Shown piece after piece: positions 11,841 through 23,490 of a stretch of 64,000 bases of DNA. The translations under genes were made by a program, and so were the position numbers. Every line of letters starts with the position of its first letter. Position 1 is the stretch's first letter. Under the pieces are notes generated by a model. The model did not search any database and was not told the origin of the DNA. It saw only the letters and a program-made list of their open reading frames with translations. This DNA comes from Phytophthora hibernalis (lineage: Eukaryota; Oomycota; Peronosporomycetes; Peronosporales; Peronosporaceae): the NCBI GenBank assembly GCA_012656075.1, contig JAAKBF010000255.1, positions 1 through 64,000 of the forward strand. The letters are read 5' to 3'.

Positions 11841-13590
11841 ATGTGCGTGACAGACCTTCCTGGCGACCCCGATGGAGTCTTGGTCCTCCACGACGTCATG
11901 GAGCTCGTGGACGCATCTTACGAACCTGGTGAGGGGTCCACTTCAGCCGTCGCGTCCCTCATCGTGTTCGACTCGGACGACGAAGACCTGGACGTTCCCC
12001 TCTGAGACCGCGTCAAAGGAGTTCCAGACGCCAGCGACCACAAGACGAACGATGCTCCGGAGCATTGGAAGGTGACGACCCACGCGTCGGCGTCACGTCG
12101 TTGGCTGCTGTTCCGGTGTTCGACTGCTCCGCCATGTTGGACTTGAGTGGACCAGACGACGCGGACGAGGACGTCATGGGTGGCGTCTACCACGGAGCAG
12201 TGACGGACAAACTCAAGCAACAGTGGAGACTCACGTCCAGTATAGTGGACGTGAGTGTGAAACCCAAGGCGAAACCCTCGAAACCTGTCAAGGGATCACC
12301 GAGACACAGGATGAACCCTAAAGACGAGGTGCAGTATCTCCGTGGACGCGTTCGACAACTGGAGCAGACGCTGGAGACGCTGAGGCTGCAGGCCTTGGTA
12401 GACCGAGAGAAAGCTGTGGAAACCGCCATCGTCTTCAACCTCGTGCCGCAGCCGGAACTGCTCGCCAACAAACCTGTGGACTTTGCTCCGGGATCTCCAG
12501 CACAGACTACTAAGGACACGGACAGACGGAACCTGGGAGCTGGTAGTCCCGCGGGGGTGGACTTGATGACCTGCAATCAGGAGATGGCGACAGTGTCGAG
12601 TGACGGACTGTGGGAACGCATCGCCACGTTCCAGAAGAACGAGTACGAGAAGTCCATAAAGGAGAACAAACGTCTACGGACCATGGCCGAGCAGCAGCTT
12701 CGAGCGCTCAAGCAGCTCGAAGTGGCCTTCCGCAACCCCGAGCTGTAAACCAGTAGATGTGCGTGTATACCGTTGTAACAGTGTTTCCACTGTACCTCGT
12801 AGCGGTCATGGTCGGCAACGATCCAGACCCTTATGCCTTGTGCTCGTCCGGTGGTGTTTGCTGCCGTTTGCAGGTTATCCAGGCGTTGAAATTCAAGTGT
12901 CGTCCCGAGTTTCGCGCCAGACTTTTTGTCACTGAAGCCGCCATCTTCGCCTCGCTCCGAGTAGAGCTGGAGACTGTACCACCAAGCCGACGCCGTCTTG
13001 CAGTCCTCCGGTCTAGCCCACTTCAAAGGCGACAAGGTGTGTTCTGCAGTGCGGCGTTCGACTCCAAGAAGCAACGGCGTCTTTCTCGAAAACACCGAGT
13101 GCGAAGTTTTCCTGTTCAGTCTCAACACCGTGGACCAAGCCGTGTGGCACTGCCTCGCTTCCAGGTTCGCGAAGTGTCTGACAACGTCGTGACTGTGAAG
13201 ATCTCCGACATGGTGCGGCTGCCCGATGCCGATACGCTCGTGACGGTGTGGTTGTCTGTCGAACGCTTCTACGAATGGTCCGACGACGGTCGAAAGCGAA
13301 TCATTTGCGTTTGGAATGCCATGGTGGAGACCCAGGGCTCGCTCGATATCCGATTGCAGGAGCGAGGCTGGAACATCCTTCGACCGCTAATGTACTCGGC
13401 TTCTTGCAACTCGAACCAAGACATGTGCTTCCCGCACTTGTACGCGAATTTCACCTCTTGATCGTGGAGAATTCGACCGTAGTGACGTTGCGGCTGGAAC
13501 GCTTGCCAATGTTCTCGTGGGGTGCTATCACCGAACTGTGATCGTCATGCATCACGTGCTGGAGAAACTTGTTAGTGGACACTCGATCTC
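11841..13590 (+). CDS. START-like coiled-coil family protein, copy E (divergent)
   Basis: A start at 11841 (MCVTDLPGDPDG) gives the family's acidic N-terminus. The coils read KDEVQYLRGRVRQLEQTLE and LWERIATFQKNEYEKS. An intron of about 12746-12871 (acceptor TTTGCAG) needs one extra G at its donor. The START-like half contains RNGVFLENTECEVF, LNTVDQAVWHCL and RLPDADTLVTVW, and the family tail appears in yet another frame near 13510-13580 (LANVLVGCYHRTVIVMHHVL). At least four single-base shifts occur (near 12012, 12975, 13160 and 13400-13500), most in short runs. The exact 3' end is uncertain. Its coil differs clearly from copies A-D. Confidence 0.65.
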
Positions 13591-13807
13591 TGCTGGGCTG
13601 AATTGCAAGTGGCCGCCACGATTATCAATCCGACCACCGACCGAAGTTCGGTCGGTCCGAACGGATCGAGACTTGCGTTGCATTCCGTGGCGCCGCATCA
13701 AACACATGATGGTGAAGATGGTGGAAAAACGGTTTGTTGTATGCAATTTATGCACAGTAAAGATTGTCTTTTGTGTTTTGGTCTTCAACCTCTGCATGAC
13801 AAGGACG

Positions 13808-14368
13808 CTACTTGCTGGTGACGGCTCTGCTCAACCACATCATGCCTTCGTCAACGCCTTGTCCAGTCACCGCCACTGTCTTCGAGATATGTGATGGATT
13901 TCTCGTCACGCGATGCAGGGACAGCTTCTCGCGCAGCTCCTCGACATTCATGCAGTTCGGGTGGTCCTGCTTGTTGGCCAGCACCAGCAGCTTGCATTCG
14001 CGGAGTGCATCGTCCTCAAAGACGCGATGTAGTTCCTGGACCGCTTCATCAATTCGGTATCGATCAGCAGAGTCCACCACAAAGATCACTGCATCCGCGC
14101 CCTCGTAGTAGAATCGCCACAGTGGCCGCAGTTTACTCTGTCCGCCAATATCCCAGGCGGTAAACTCGATGTTCTTGTACTGGAAAGTCTCCACGTTGAA
14201 TCCGATGGTCGGAATCGTCGTCACCGCTTCCCCGAGCTTCATCTTGTATAGCAGCGTCGTCTTGCCAGCGCCGTCCAGTCCAAGCAGGAGAATGCGGCTT
14301 GGCTTCGTCCAGTAGTTCGCCAAACGGTCCATCGCAGTTTCAAGGTATTGAGACACAAAGTTGCCCAT
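13808..14368 (-). CDS. ARF/ARL-family small GTPase
   Basis: A complete 186-residue protein, the usual ARF size. It shows the P-loop GLDGAGKT (about 29-36), switch I with PTIGFNVET, the DIGGQ switch II motif and NKQD for guanine specificity. Gly2 follows the initiator in MGNFVSQYLE, so N-myristoylation and membrane recruitment in vesicle traffic are likely. The frame is open further upstream to 14473 but Gly2 and family length favour the ATG at 14368. The G5 loop is less typical (VTGQGVDEG). It is intronless and intact, and converges on copy E. Whether it is ARF1-like or an ARL cannot be settled by eye; the GGQ and sequence around switch I would fit either. Confidence 0.93.
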   Translation of the reverse strand: MGNFVSQYLETAMDRLANYWTKPSRILLLGLDGAGKTTLLYKMKLGEAVTTIPTIGFNVETFQYKNIEFTAWDIGGQSKLRPLWRFYYEGADAVIFVVDSADRYRIDEAVQELHRVFEDDALRECKLLVLANKQDHPNCMNVEELREKLSLHRVTRNPSHISKTVAVTGQGVDEGMMWLSRAVTSK

Positions 14369-14850
14369 GTTGTTTTGGTGTGCTGGGTTCGTTGCAAATG
14401 CTGTTGTGTCCGAGTACTTCGCTAACTTGAAGGTTCGACCATCATTGCCACAGCAGTGCCGGAATGTGCCCATTTGTCATGCTTGTCAATCTTGACTTGG
14501 CGTGTGGTGATTGGTTGGCTGCAACTTGCAGGACGCATACGATGAGGCGGTGGGCCGTTATCTTTCGTGTCACACTGACGTGGCAACTCACAGTTGTTAT
14601 TGTTGGTGCTTGCTGTTGGGGTTCCGATGGTAGATAGTTGCCAGCAAACGTTAATGGCACACTCTGTGCCAATAGTAGCTTCAATAACTGCCGAGATTGA
14701 TCGATGCACTTCAGCCGTCGAATGCTGCAAACCTCACGGACAGAAGTTATTTGAAAAGCAGCAATACGACGTGCATCTTACACCACGCTGGGACGAAGCC
14801 CGAAATACTCATACCAGGAATGCCACCTTCACTCCCACATTGCGCGTCGC

Positions 14851-16145
14851 TCACAGAGGCGCAGAAGCGAAATTGTGGCCCATCAAAATATTTTCAACAG
14901 CTTGAAACAGCCAGCTAAGATTGCGATGTACGGCTGCAAGAAGAAGCTCTGTAATTGCACCCGTACGTTGACCGGGAGTGATCAATACACCGGTTGTCAG
15001 GGACGGCGTCAATCGGATGCACAACTGAATAATAGTTTCCTCCACGCCATCAACATCACCAGGTTCAATCGGCACGGGTCGGATCACAACCCAGGCTCGC
15101 TGCATCATCTTGAGTCCATGTAGCAGGTCCCTTGGGCCTTGACTCTCGGATGCTGACTCCAGTGTAAGCACCACACGATCTCTCTCACATACCTTTTCAT
15201 AGCAAAGCGCATCTGCATCCGCGCTTGAGCGCTATCCACACGCAGCGTCATAATTGCGTTAGCGCGGATGCAGTCGGGGGAACTAGCCTCTCCATGATAC
15301 GTGCCGTCCGCAAGTTTCACATGGTCGCGTGACAAGCAGTGCCACACCGCCGAACACGTCTCCTCCATACCAAATGGGACGACCTTGGAGTTCGTCGCCT
15401 CCAAGTACAGTGCTTCTGTCGCACCAACATGCAGACTCGAGACATCCGAGCCCTCCTCCAGACTCTGCATCACCGGGTGTCGACCGCAGATCGAGTCCAC
15501 CTCGGCATAAACAGCGTCCATATCCCTCAGCAGCGTCTCGTACAGCGAGTCCTCGCTCTCTCCGTTGCCATAATTGCAAAACTCGAGTCGAGCCTGGAGC
15601 TGCGCCGTCTCCGTGGTCTCGTCCTTCCTGGACGCGTTTTTCTTCAAAAGTCTCTGCAGACTCCTGGCCAGCTTGATCTGGTCCGTGAGCGACTCTCTCA
15701 GCTGCAAATTCTGCATCTCTGCGCGCTGCTTCTCCACCAATTGGCGCTTGGCGATGCGTTGCCAGCGCAATGCCCGGCCTCTGACCTGCACTTTGAGCGT
15801 CTTCTTCCCCTTGTCCTTGGCTTTAGAGTCCATCAGAACGCGTCTCTTGGTCTCCAGCTCCTGCTCCAACGTCTGCACCTTGTTCCTGAGGTACTTGAAC
15901 TCCTCCTTCTGCCGGATCCGCGTGGAATTCTGCATCGGAGGCTTGTGAACACCCGATTTCGCTTCTTTCGACGGCGTTTTAGGCGATTGCGACCTCATTT
16001 CTGCGCCATTTCGGTCCTCCGAAGGCGCAAACTGGAGCGCAGCATCAGACAAAAGATCTGAGTCGTTCAACTCGTCCAGGAAGCCTGGCAGAAGCTCCGC
16101 AGACAGCGCCACGTCGTCCAGCGAGATATCGTCTCTGCTCGCCAT
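14851..16145 (-). CDS. START-like coiled-coil family protein, copy F (apparently intronless)
   Basis: Starts at 16145 (MASRDDISLDDVAL). It has the coils RQKEEFKYLRNKVQTLEQ and LRWQRIAKRQLVEKQRAE, then DAVYAEVDSICGRH, VVPFGMEETCSAVWHCL and the YVRE motif. Unlike copies A-D no intron is needed up to that motif. At about 15190 the frame shifts inside a GA dinucleotide run; two added bases would give the family's charged YVRERDR pattern and lead into the C-terminal part ending at 14851. The shift could be a slippage error or a real mutation. Codon composition is like the neighbouring ARF gene. Confidence 0.75.
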
Positions 16146-17601
16146 GCCGACGTAAACGTTGTGTAAACATTGTGTACGAGGTATATGTTAAAACATACTC
16201 GTCGATAAGGAAACATATTTTATTGTGCTTGCAACCAGTTTGTCCAGCTATATCGTGCAGTAGTTAGTGATCGTACTTAGCGCTAATTCATAGAGGCTTT
16301 GAATGGGGCTTTACGAAGTCGTGTGTCATGCACTACAAGAGCAAAAATGGCACGTCTAGAAAGTGCCAAAGCAAACACAAGTCGTGCTAGGGCTGTTGGA
16401 ACGCTTTCAGATCACACAGGCACATTATGGGGGAGTATGAAGCATGCACGAGTTACAGCAATTCGTACTTGAGTACGATTTATAGTTATCTCGTACAAGA
16501 CAAGTCGTATGAATTACAATCGAAAGTGCCAAAAGACTGCAAAAAGCACAATATCAGTAGGGCTGTCAACGTCGAAGCGTCGCTTTGATTGACGTTTGGA
16601 CGTCGAAGGATGTCGAGGTAACATCAGCCCCGCTGTCATTATTTCGAATTAAGATTCGTACTCATCGGCCAGCTTTTGTGTCACCGTCGGTGACTCGCCG
16701 ATCAAGATCAATATCCAGCTTCCTGCCGAATGAGCATGCTCTGCGTGTGTATTGATATGGGGCATCGTGTGCTTACATTAGGTGCATGGGTTAGATATCC
16801 CGTTCCTGCTGTCCGACAAGCTATGGGCTATTGGGCGAATCCTGATGCAGCTACGTAATAAGAGTCTGCTTTGGACGACGATCGAGGGCTGCTGGGTCTG
16901 TGAGGGTCGATCCAGGCGACGTACCTGATCATCCGCCTGGCCGTGTACGTCATGAAGTGTAGCGGTGACGTCTTGACGTCTTCTACCGACTCGCTGTCGT
17001 TAATTTCTCGGTCGAGAAATACTACTTCTCGCAGCCAATCCCGGTTACACTCGCGGCCAAATCCTGTGGACGATCACATAGCAAACGGTGGCGTTGAACG
17101 TACGGATATTCCAGTGCTTCTTCACGATATTTAACTCCATCACAATGTCGGAGGTAGCGACATTTTATTTGGGTTCCAGACCCAGACATATCCATGCCCG
17201 GGTTGTGCTTGGAGGGACTTGTCGTCTTCGTGCTACGTCTTGGTCTTCTTGGAAAGGTTGTTCCGCCGTGGGAGTTGCTGCTGACGTTTTCGAGATGGAA
17301 GTGACTTCGGACTTATCTTGTCTTTGGTACAGGGGATATGAACGTAGTCACACCCGCATTTTCTTGGCTGTCCATGAAGTCGGTCCCCCGTCCCCAGAAG
17401 AGAGGTACCGGTATGCCCACGTGAAACAGAGTCCTTGGACGACGGGAGACTGGAAAATGAACGACGTTCTCCACGAACGAGGGCGGGCAATGACTTGCGA
17501 GCACGCCTCGACTTCGGGCGACTTTATTCGGTCGTGGAATGAATGGTGCCCGGGAGGCACTACTCGGATCTTGGATCTTACCTAAATCTTTCCAGGTGGG
17601 G
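16146..17601. other. Intergenic stretch with one unsupported open frame
   Basis: The first 900 bp are AT-rich with no gene. A 165-codon plus frame at 17088-17585 stops just before the Gypsy LTR; it has no recognised motif and could be chance or a gene end interrupted by the insertion. I do not claim it as a gene. Confidence 0.4.
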
Positions 17602-18006
17602 TGTGACGGGAGTCACACGCACCTTAGCTTTAGAGGAAGCGTTAACGCGTTAACCACAACAGACGCCTGGCGTTCCTGCTGTAAGCTTGCAAAGGCCTGG
17701 TCTTCCTGTCCAATATGGTACCGAGTACCAATTGACTTGCGAACTTCCGGGTTAGAGTAAAACTGCTTTATATTAAGAACACTGTTGTAGTTCTAACTAC
17801 TGATAACTATCTGCGTACTGAATCTCTGTCAAATCTGATCTGTCCAAATGGGCCATTTAGATGTACTGCTTTAATACAACTGACGTGCTACTTCAGTACG
17901 ACCGAAGTACCTTGGTGTGCCACACACCACGCGTGTGGCGGACACCAATGATGTGGACCACACCACAGAGAACACTGGTCGCCCCCTGACAGGTGACCCC
18001 ATTACA
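17602..18006 (-). repeat. Gypsy 3' LTR
   Basis: 405 bp matching 25370-25767. In element orientation it begins TGTAATGGGG and ends CCCGTCACA, the canonical TG..CA. A GGGTGTGGGAGAC stretch just inside it (read on the minus strand from about 18019) is a plausible polypurine tract. Confidence 0.93.
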
Positions 18007-18158
18007 GTCTCCCACACCCAAACGGGAAGCACCTTGTCCCAGGGGAATTCCAGCGAACCGCACAGGAAATGCTTCATTCTGCAATCTGCGCCCGAGCCAA
18101 CACCCGCCGAGAATCCACGACGCCAACCGGGCACTAGTCCAAGACCCGCACCCTTGCG

Positions 18159-19497
18159 ATGCCGAAACGCGCTGACCCCAGGCGCTACGCGCCGCCGACA
18201 CCAAAGCGAAAGGCGGCGAAGCCCAAGCGAAGAAGCCGCCTCGGCCTCCCAAGAAAGCTTCTAAGAAGTCCGACGGCAAGGCAAAGCCTGTTGCAACCAG
18301 ATCCCGATCCAGCAGGAAGCGCACCGAAGTCACCCTGCCCGGCCCATACGAAGGTGGCAGCGGCGACAGCGACGACGAGTCGGACTCCGACAGCGAGGCC
18401 AACCCGAACCTAGTTCTGGGCAACGACAGCCCGGAACATCAAGGCGACGAAGCTCCATGAGCGGAGATGCTAGCGCGCCGGTGGAAACGACGGCAGCGAC
18501 TTTCAAAGTCCGGGACCTGACGGCAAAGCTTTGGACAGCAGCGACGAGGTTCGCAGAGCTGCTGGCGACGATGGTTAAGCTTCCAAAGTCCCGAGGGACG
18601 GTGACGAAGCCGCTAACGGCGACGGCGAGGCTCCCAAAGCTGACGGTGACAAGGCCTCCGAGGCCGGCGACGACAAGTCCCACTCGGCGACTATGAAGCT
18701 GACCAGCGACGCACCCAAGGACGCTGCGTCAGCTACCGATCGCAAACCCGAGCCGGGCGCAACAAGTGGAAGCGCCGCTCGGAGGAGGATGGCTCGGACG
18801 AGGTAGACTACAGCGAGTCGGATATGGAGTCGGGCGAGGTCAACGACCCAAGCACTTCACCCAAGCTCACAGAGCAGCAGCGGCGTCTCCACCGGGGACT
18901 CCTTCAACGCTTCGCAGTGCTGCTGCTGTCGCACGAGCTACTGCTGAAGCCACCAAGCGGAAACCCAAGTCATCACCAACGTCGGCGACGGTGATGACGT
19001 ACCCGAAGATCTGCTTCAGCCCGACAACCGCCAGCACCTTCATGATCGCGCCCGCGATGAGGGAGGCTGCTGCGCAGCGGCAAACCTCGAAGCGCGATCA
19101 CGAGCCAGCAGAACCTCGAAACAAGCAGCCGTTGCTCGCGCTACGATACTGGCCCGAACGAGAGTACCGCGAGTATCTTCGACAGAGTCGTGAGCCGGGT
19201 AAGACGGTGCAGCACTATGTTGAGTGTCCCGTCGTCCTCCATGACTACACAGGCCTCGCCCGTCAGTCCAACGAACGCGAGTTCACAGGCTGGCTGCATC
19301 ACTTGGGGTACCCGTTGCCCGAGCTCACGGAGTCGTCCTATCGCATCGACTGGCTGGCCCAACGGCGCCTTCGCTTCCGCATGGCGAAGTCCATCGTGGA
19401 CGGCCAGTGGTGCAACCGATATCTGGAGCGCTCGAAGCCCACCCCGAGCGTTATCCTCGAGGAGGTTGTGCAGAAGAGTCAGAAGTCATGGCAGTAG
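18159..19497 (+). CDS. Antisense ORF carried by the Gypsy element (frameshifted, unrecognised)
   Basis: The strand opposite to gag-pol encodes a protein-like region between the end of the chromodomain and the 3' LTR. It begins near the ATG at 18159 with a Lys/Pro/Arg-rich, then acidic (SDDESDSDSEANP) disordered part, crossing at least three frames. It ends in about 130 residues of believable globular sequence in one frame (ALRYWPEREYREYLRQSR, ECPVVLHDYTGLARQS, GYPLPELTESSYRIDW, WCNRYLERSKPTPSVI), stopping at 19497. I recognise no domain. Extra antisense genes in this position are known from some plant Gypsy elements; that this is one is inference. It could instead be a captured host fragment. 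Confidence 0.5.
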
Positions 19498-19536
19498 CAG
19501 CCGGTAGAACCATTCAGTGTTCTTGGCGCGGTTAGA

Positions 19537-21480
19537 GCTGACCGGCTCCGAGGGAGCAGTCATAAGCGGACACGATGTCGGCGCAGTCCTCCGAGAGACG
19601 GCTGCCAGTCTACCACGTGCTTTGATCCTCTGGATAGCCACGCCACTTCACTAAGTATTGATAGTGGCCGCGACGCCCGCGGCTCCTCAGTATTCTCTCG
19701 ACATGGAAGTAGATAGCGCCCTCATTATCAACCAGTGGGGGCGGGGGACGCAACGGACGCATCGACCGATCGGGACGCTCCGCGTCAGGCGTCGGAGTCG
19801 CGCGCTCTAGCGCCTGTTTGACATTCCGATCACACGAAGCTCGTGACAGCCGTGGAGGGTTTCCAGCGACTCTTGGAGTCGCAGCGGACTGACACAGTGG
19901 CCCTGCGAGGGTCTCTGCACTCCGTCGAGTCGACTGCGAACCACTTGGCTCCATGCGTGGCTCAGCTGGAGCACCGTGCCGGTGATCGCCAGCGGCAGAT
20001 CGATCGCCTGAGCGAGGTCCTCTGGCACGCGCTCTATCGATGCTCGGAGAGCGAGAGGGCTGCCGCGAATAACCGTGCTGAGTTTCAGAAGCACTTTGGG
20101 TGGCTCCGCGACCGCTACTCTCGCGTCGATGCGGTGGAGAGCCGTGCTCCTCCGACTGCTCCCGCTCTAGCGGCTGCTCCTCCTGCTGCGGCCGTTCCTC
20201 CACATGAAATGATGCAGATGATGGCGAACGCCTTTCGTCACTTCGCGAATCCGTCGGACTCTCAGATTCATTCGCCTCGGCCTGGTGATAAGGCTTGAGA
20301 AGGCCTACGTAGAACGTCGGGTGCGTGGCCATAGCCGACAGCAGGTCCAATGTGTACGCGTTGCCATGGACCCCGATGACCGTGAACGGCCCCACAAACC
20401 TTGGATAAAGATTCGTGCTGCCCACCGTAGTGACCGCCTGCGTAGGGAGATTCTTAGCGTTTAATAGGATCTGGTTCCCAAGTTTAAACACGTTCACGTT
20501 CCTTCGCCCATGGCGATCACTGTTTTCCTTCGGTGTGTCTTGAGCAGCATCCATAGCGTCCCTGACGCGTTGCCTTACGGCTTCACCAGTCTCGATGAAC
20601 GCCAACAGGTTCCGTTTGACGGACGAACGCAGGCCTTTAAGGCCCCGCGGATCTTCGGCGTCAGCCTCACCCCCACCCAAATTAGAAGCCGGAGGTAACG
20701 ACAGTGGCGTACGCGGATGGCGTAGCCCGTTAACGTAGAATGGGGTAAAACCCGTCGACGAATGCACAACGTTGTTCAGCGCGAACCCCACCTGCGGCAG
20801 CAGCGTGCTCCACTTTGTGGGTTCTCTTCTGCGCAGACGCTGCGCAACACATCTTCTAACACGCGATTCACCCGCTCGGTTTGACCGTCTGTCTGCGTAT
20901 GGTACGTCCAATCTCGTTCCGAGAAGACGGAACAAGTGTTTACAGAAGTGTGAGACAAAGCGGGGATCCCGATCACTCACGAACGCCTCCGGAAGGCCAC
21001 TATGTCGAAAGACATTATTGACAAAGAGTTGAGCTGCTTGCGGCGCCGTCACACTCTTTTCACCACGGCTAGCCGCACCATCTTACTGAGACGGCAAACA
21101 AAGACCAAGACGCCAGTGTGGCCGCGTGCATCCGCCGTAAGTTCGAAGATGAAATCCATGCTCACCCAGCGCCAGCAATCGACCAGCACCGGCAAGCTCA
21201 TCAAGAGAGCCGACGACGAGGGAGCGGGTTTCACACGTTGGCACGTTTCGCACGTCTGCACGTACATACGAACCCACTTGAGGCCACCAGAAGTTGCGCG
21301 CCACGGACGTGTTCTTCTTCTCACGTCCAAGGTGGCCGCTGAGCGGCGTGTCGTGTCCCTCGAAGAGGACGCGATGCCGCAAGTCCTCGTCGTTAGGGAC
21401 GACTTTGCGAGGCTCGTCGCCTTCATTGACTTGGTAATGGAGAAGACCTTCGACCAGAGAGTAGCGCTGCAACCGTAAGC
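19537..21480 (-). CDS. Gypsy integrase and C-terminal chromodomain (interrupted)
   Basis: From the right: an integrase zinc-binding region (GHDTPLSGHLGR, then a CETCQR pair in another frame), the catalytic core with DFIFEL, SDRDPRF and TDGQTERVNR supplying the D, D and E positions, a C-terminal part (LGNQILLNAKNLP), a long Arg/Ser/Pro/Glu linker and a chromodomain (HVERILRSRG, YQYLVKWRGYPEDQSTW). The chromodomain would target integration to histone-marked chromatin. A TAG follows W of the chromodomain at about 19607; a one-base shift would carry the frame to a stop near 19537. Shifts near 21050, 21080 and 20980 break the core. The copy looks unable to act alone as written. Confidence 0.85.
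19843..20298 (+). other. 151-codon open frame antisense to the Gypsy linker
   Basis: This frame overlaps the low-complexity linker between integrase and chromodomain on the other strand. Its own translation is helical and coil-like (QLEHRAGDRQRQIDRL, EFQKHFGWLRDRYSRVD) and looks more like a protein than the linker does. It starts at a GTG and continues upstream past one TGA. It could be a second antisense gene, or a by-product of GC-rich coding on the minus strand. I list it as unresolved. Confidence 0.3.
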
Positions 21481-21699
21481 GCTGTCCGGCAGTTATCTTC
21501 TCCGCTGCCTTCGGCGTACCGAGAGATCAGACAGATCTTCGTCCTCGGCGTACGCCTCACGCAGAAGCTCATAGAACGGGGACTCGAGGTACGCAACGTG
21601 CGCCAGCTCGTAGTCCGGACGTCGGGAAGTGCGTACGCGAGGACGTTCTGCTTTCCTGGCTTGTAGTCCACCGTGATGTTATATTCCGCGAAGAAGGAG

Positions 21700-22975
21700 A
21701 TCTACCGCGCCATGCGTTGGGAGAGATGAGACGACGACGTCGCAGTCCGCAAGGACGAATGCTCTGTGTAAATCACAAAGCGTTTACTGCCAAGCAGGTG
21801 TACCCGAAACTCCACCAGCTCGAACTTCATAGCGGGAAGTTCCTTGTCGTGGACAGGGTAGTTCTTCTCTGCCGCCTTTAGTTGGCGCGACTGGAACGAG
21901 ACCACTCGCTCTTTGCCATCGGCATCGACTTGCAGAAGCGCACAGCCCATGGCGTAGTCCGATGCATCGCATACCACGCTGAACGGGCGATCGTCGTCGC
22001 GCAAAGCCAAGATCGGAGCACTCTGCAAGCTTCTTTTGATAGACTCAAAAGCTTGCTGAGCCTCGTCGTTCTACGACCATTCCGTGTCCTTCTTCAGGAG
22101 GTTGGTCAATGGCCGAGCCATCTCGGCATAATTGGCACTATACTTGTGCAAGTAGTTGGTTAGGTCAAGCCACTTGCGTATGTCCTTCTGTGATACGGGA
22201 ACCGGCCACTGCTCGATCGCGCACAACTTCTCTGGATCCGCGCGGATGCCATCCTTGCCAAGGAAACATCCCAAGAAGGGAATCTCTTCGGCGCCGAAGA
22301 TGAACTTGTTGATGTTCGCGTACAAGCGATTCTCGCGCATGCACATCAAAACCTCCCGGAGTTGTTCGATGTGAGCCTCGACGACCGTCTTGTTTTTTGA
22401 CACGCCACTGCGCACGAAGGTATCGTCGAAGTATGTCTGTGCGAACGCCCGCATCGGCCGAAAAAGTTGCGCCACCAGACAATTGAACGTGACCGGAGCA
22501 TTTGACAGCCCCTGGGGCATCACGAGCCATTCCCACAACATTCCACCGGGAGTACTCAACGCGGTGAGGGGAACGTCGGACTCGCGTATCTGCACCTGAT
22601 AATAGCCGTCGACCATGTCGAGTGCGCTGAAGATAGTGCATCCTGCGTTGTTGTTCTGCAACACGTCCTTCCGAGGGATTGGCGTGGACGCCGGTATCGT
22701 CGCTGCATTCAACTTGTTGAACGCGTGCACCATTGCGCCACTTCTCGTTGGGTTTCTTCACGCAAAACGTCGGAGACGAGTGCGGCGATTTCGCCTCGCG
22801 CACCATGCCCGCGGCATACTTCGCTGCGAAGAAGGCATCGATTACGACGACTTGCTCCTTCGGTAGTGGCCCATGGTGAGTAGTGCAGTACTTGGTACCC
22901 GGCACCAGGTCGATATCGTGCCGAACCTCCTGTCCGGAGACAACACCGACGGTGGATCATCGCTGATGACATCCT
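21700..22975 (-). CDS. Gypsy reverse transcriptase and RNase H (interrupted)
   Basis: The RT palm and fingers are readable: SPHSSPTFCVKKPNEKW near 22780, FSALDMVDGYYQVQI, the PQGLSNAPVTFN turn, and the catalytic YFDDTFV motif near 22415. The thumb-side FLGCFLGKDGIRADPEKL follows. RNase H starts near 22028 with FSVVCDASDYAMGCALLQ and the KNYPVHDKELPAM motif. Together they copy the element RNA into cDNA inside virus-like particles. Breaks at about 22730, 22070 and 21700 split it; the frames on each side align as one Gypsy polyprotein. Confidence 0.9.
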
Positions 22976-23490
22976 AAAACTCCATCAGGAGAGGGTAGTC
23001 CTGGTCCGACGAGTCCTTCAGGATGGTCGCGCCATACCTTTTCTGTCTCAACGCGGACCGCTCATTTTCAAGCACCTACTAAAGAGGTGTTCAGCCCGGC
23101 CGAGTCGTGTTCGCGGTAGATGAGGAGCATCGCCTCGAACTCGCCCGCCTTCAGTGAATCCAAAATTCCACATATGAGATCTTCCAGCAAGTAGCTCCGC
23201 TACGATAGGCAGGGAGCAAGATTCACGCCTTCCTTGCGTTTTCCCATTAGAACATCTAACACCACTGGTGTGGTCTTCTTCCCCGAAGGGACCGCCCTGC
23301 GGTGTGATCTTGCATCGGCTGACCGATCCTGAGCATCTTCTAACGTGGGAGTCCCTGCTCGACAACTCTTCGTTGCGCGAGCACTGGCTCCAGCGACTTG
23401 TCCGGAGCGAGCTGACCCAGCATCGACGCCTAGCGTAGAGGGAGACTCTGCTCGACAAATCTTCGTTGCGCGAGCACCGGCTCCAGCGAC

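Noticed and set aside
15339..16061. 240-codon plus-strand frame
   Set aside because: It mirrors the coil region of START-like copy F, is Leu/Arg/His-rich as expected for an antisense shadow, and has no motif.
17088..17585. 165-codon plus-strand frame before the Gypsy LTR
   Set aside because: No motif, no splice signal and no similarity within the window; kept only as a note.
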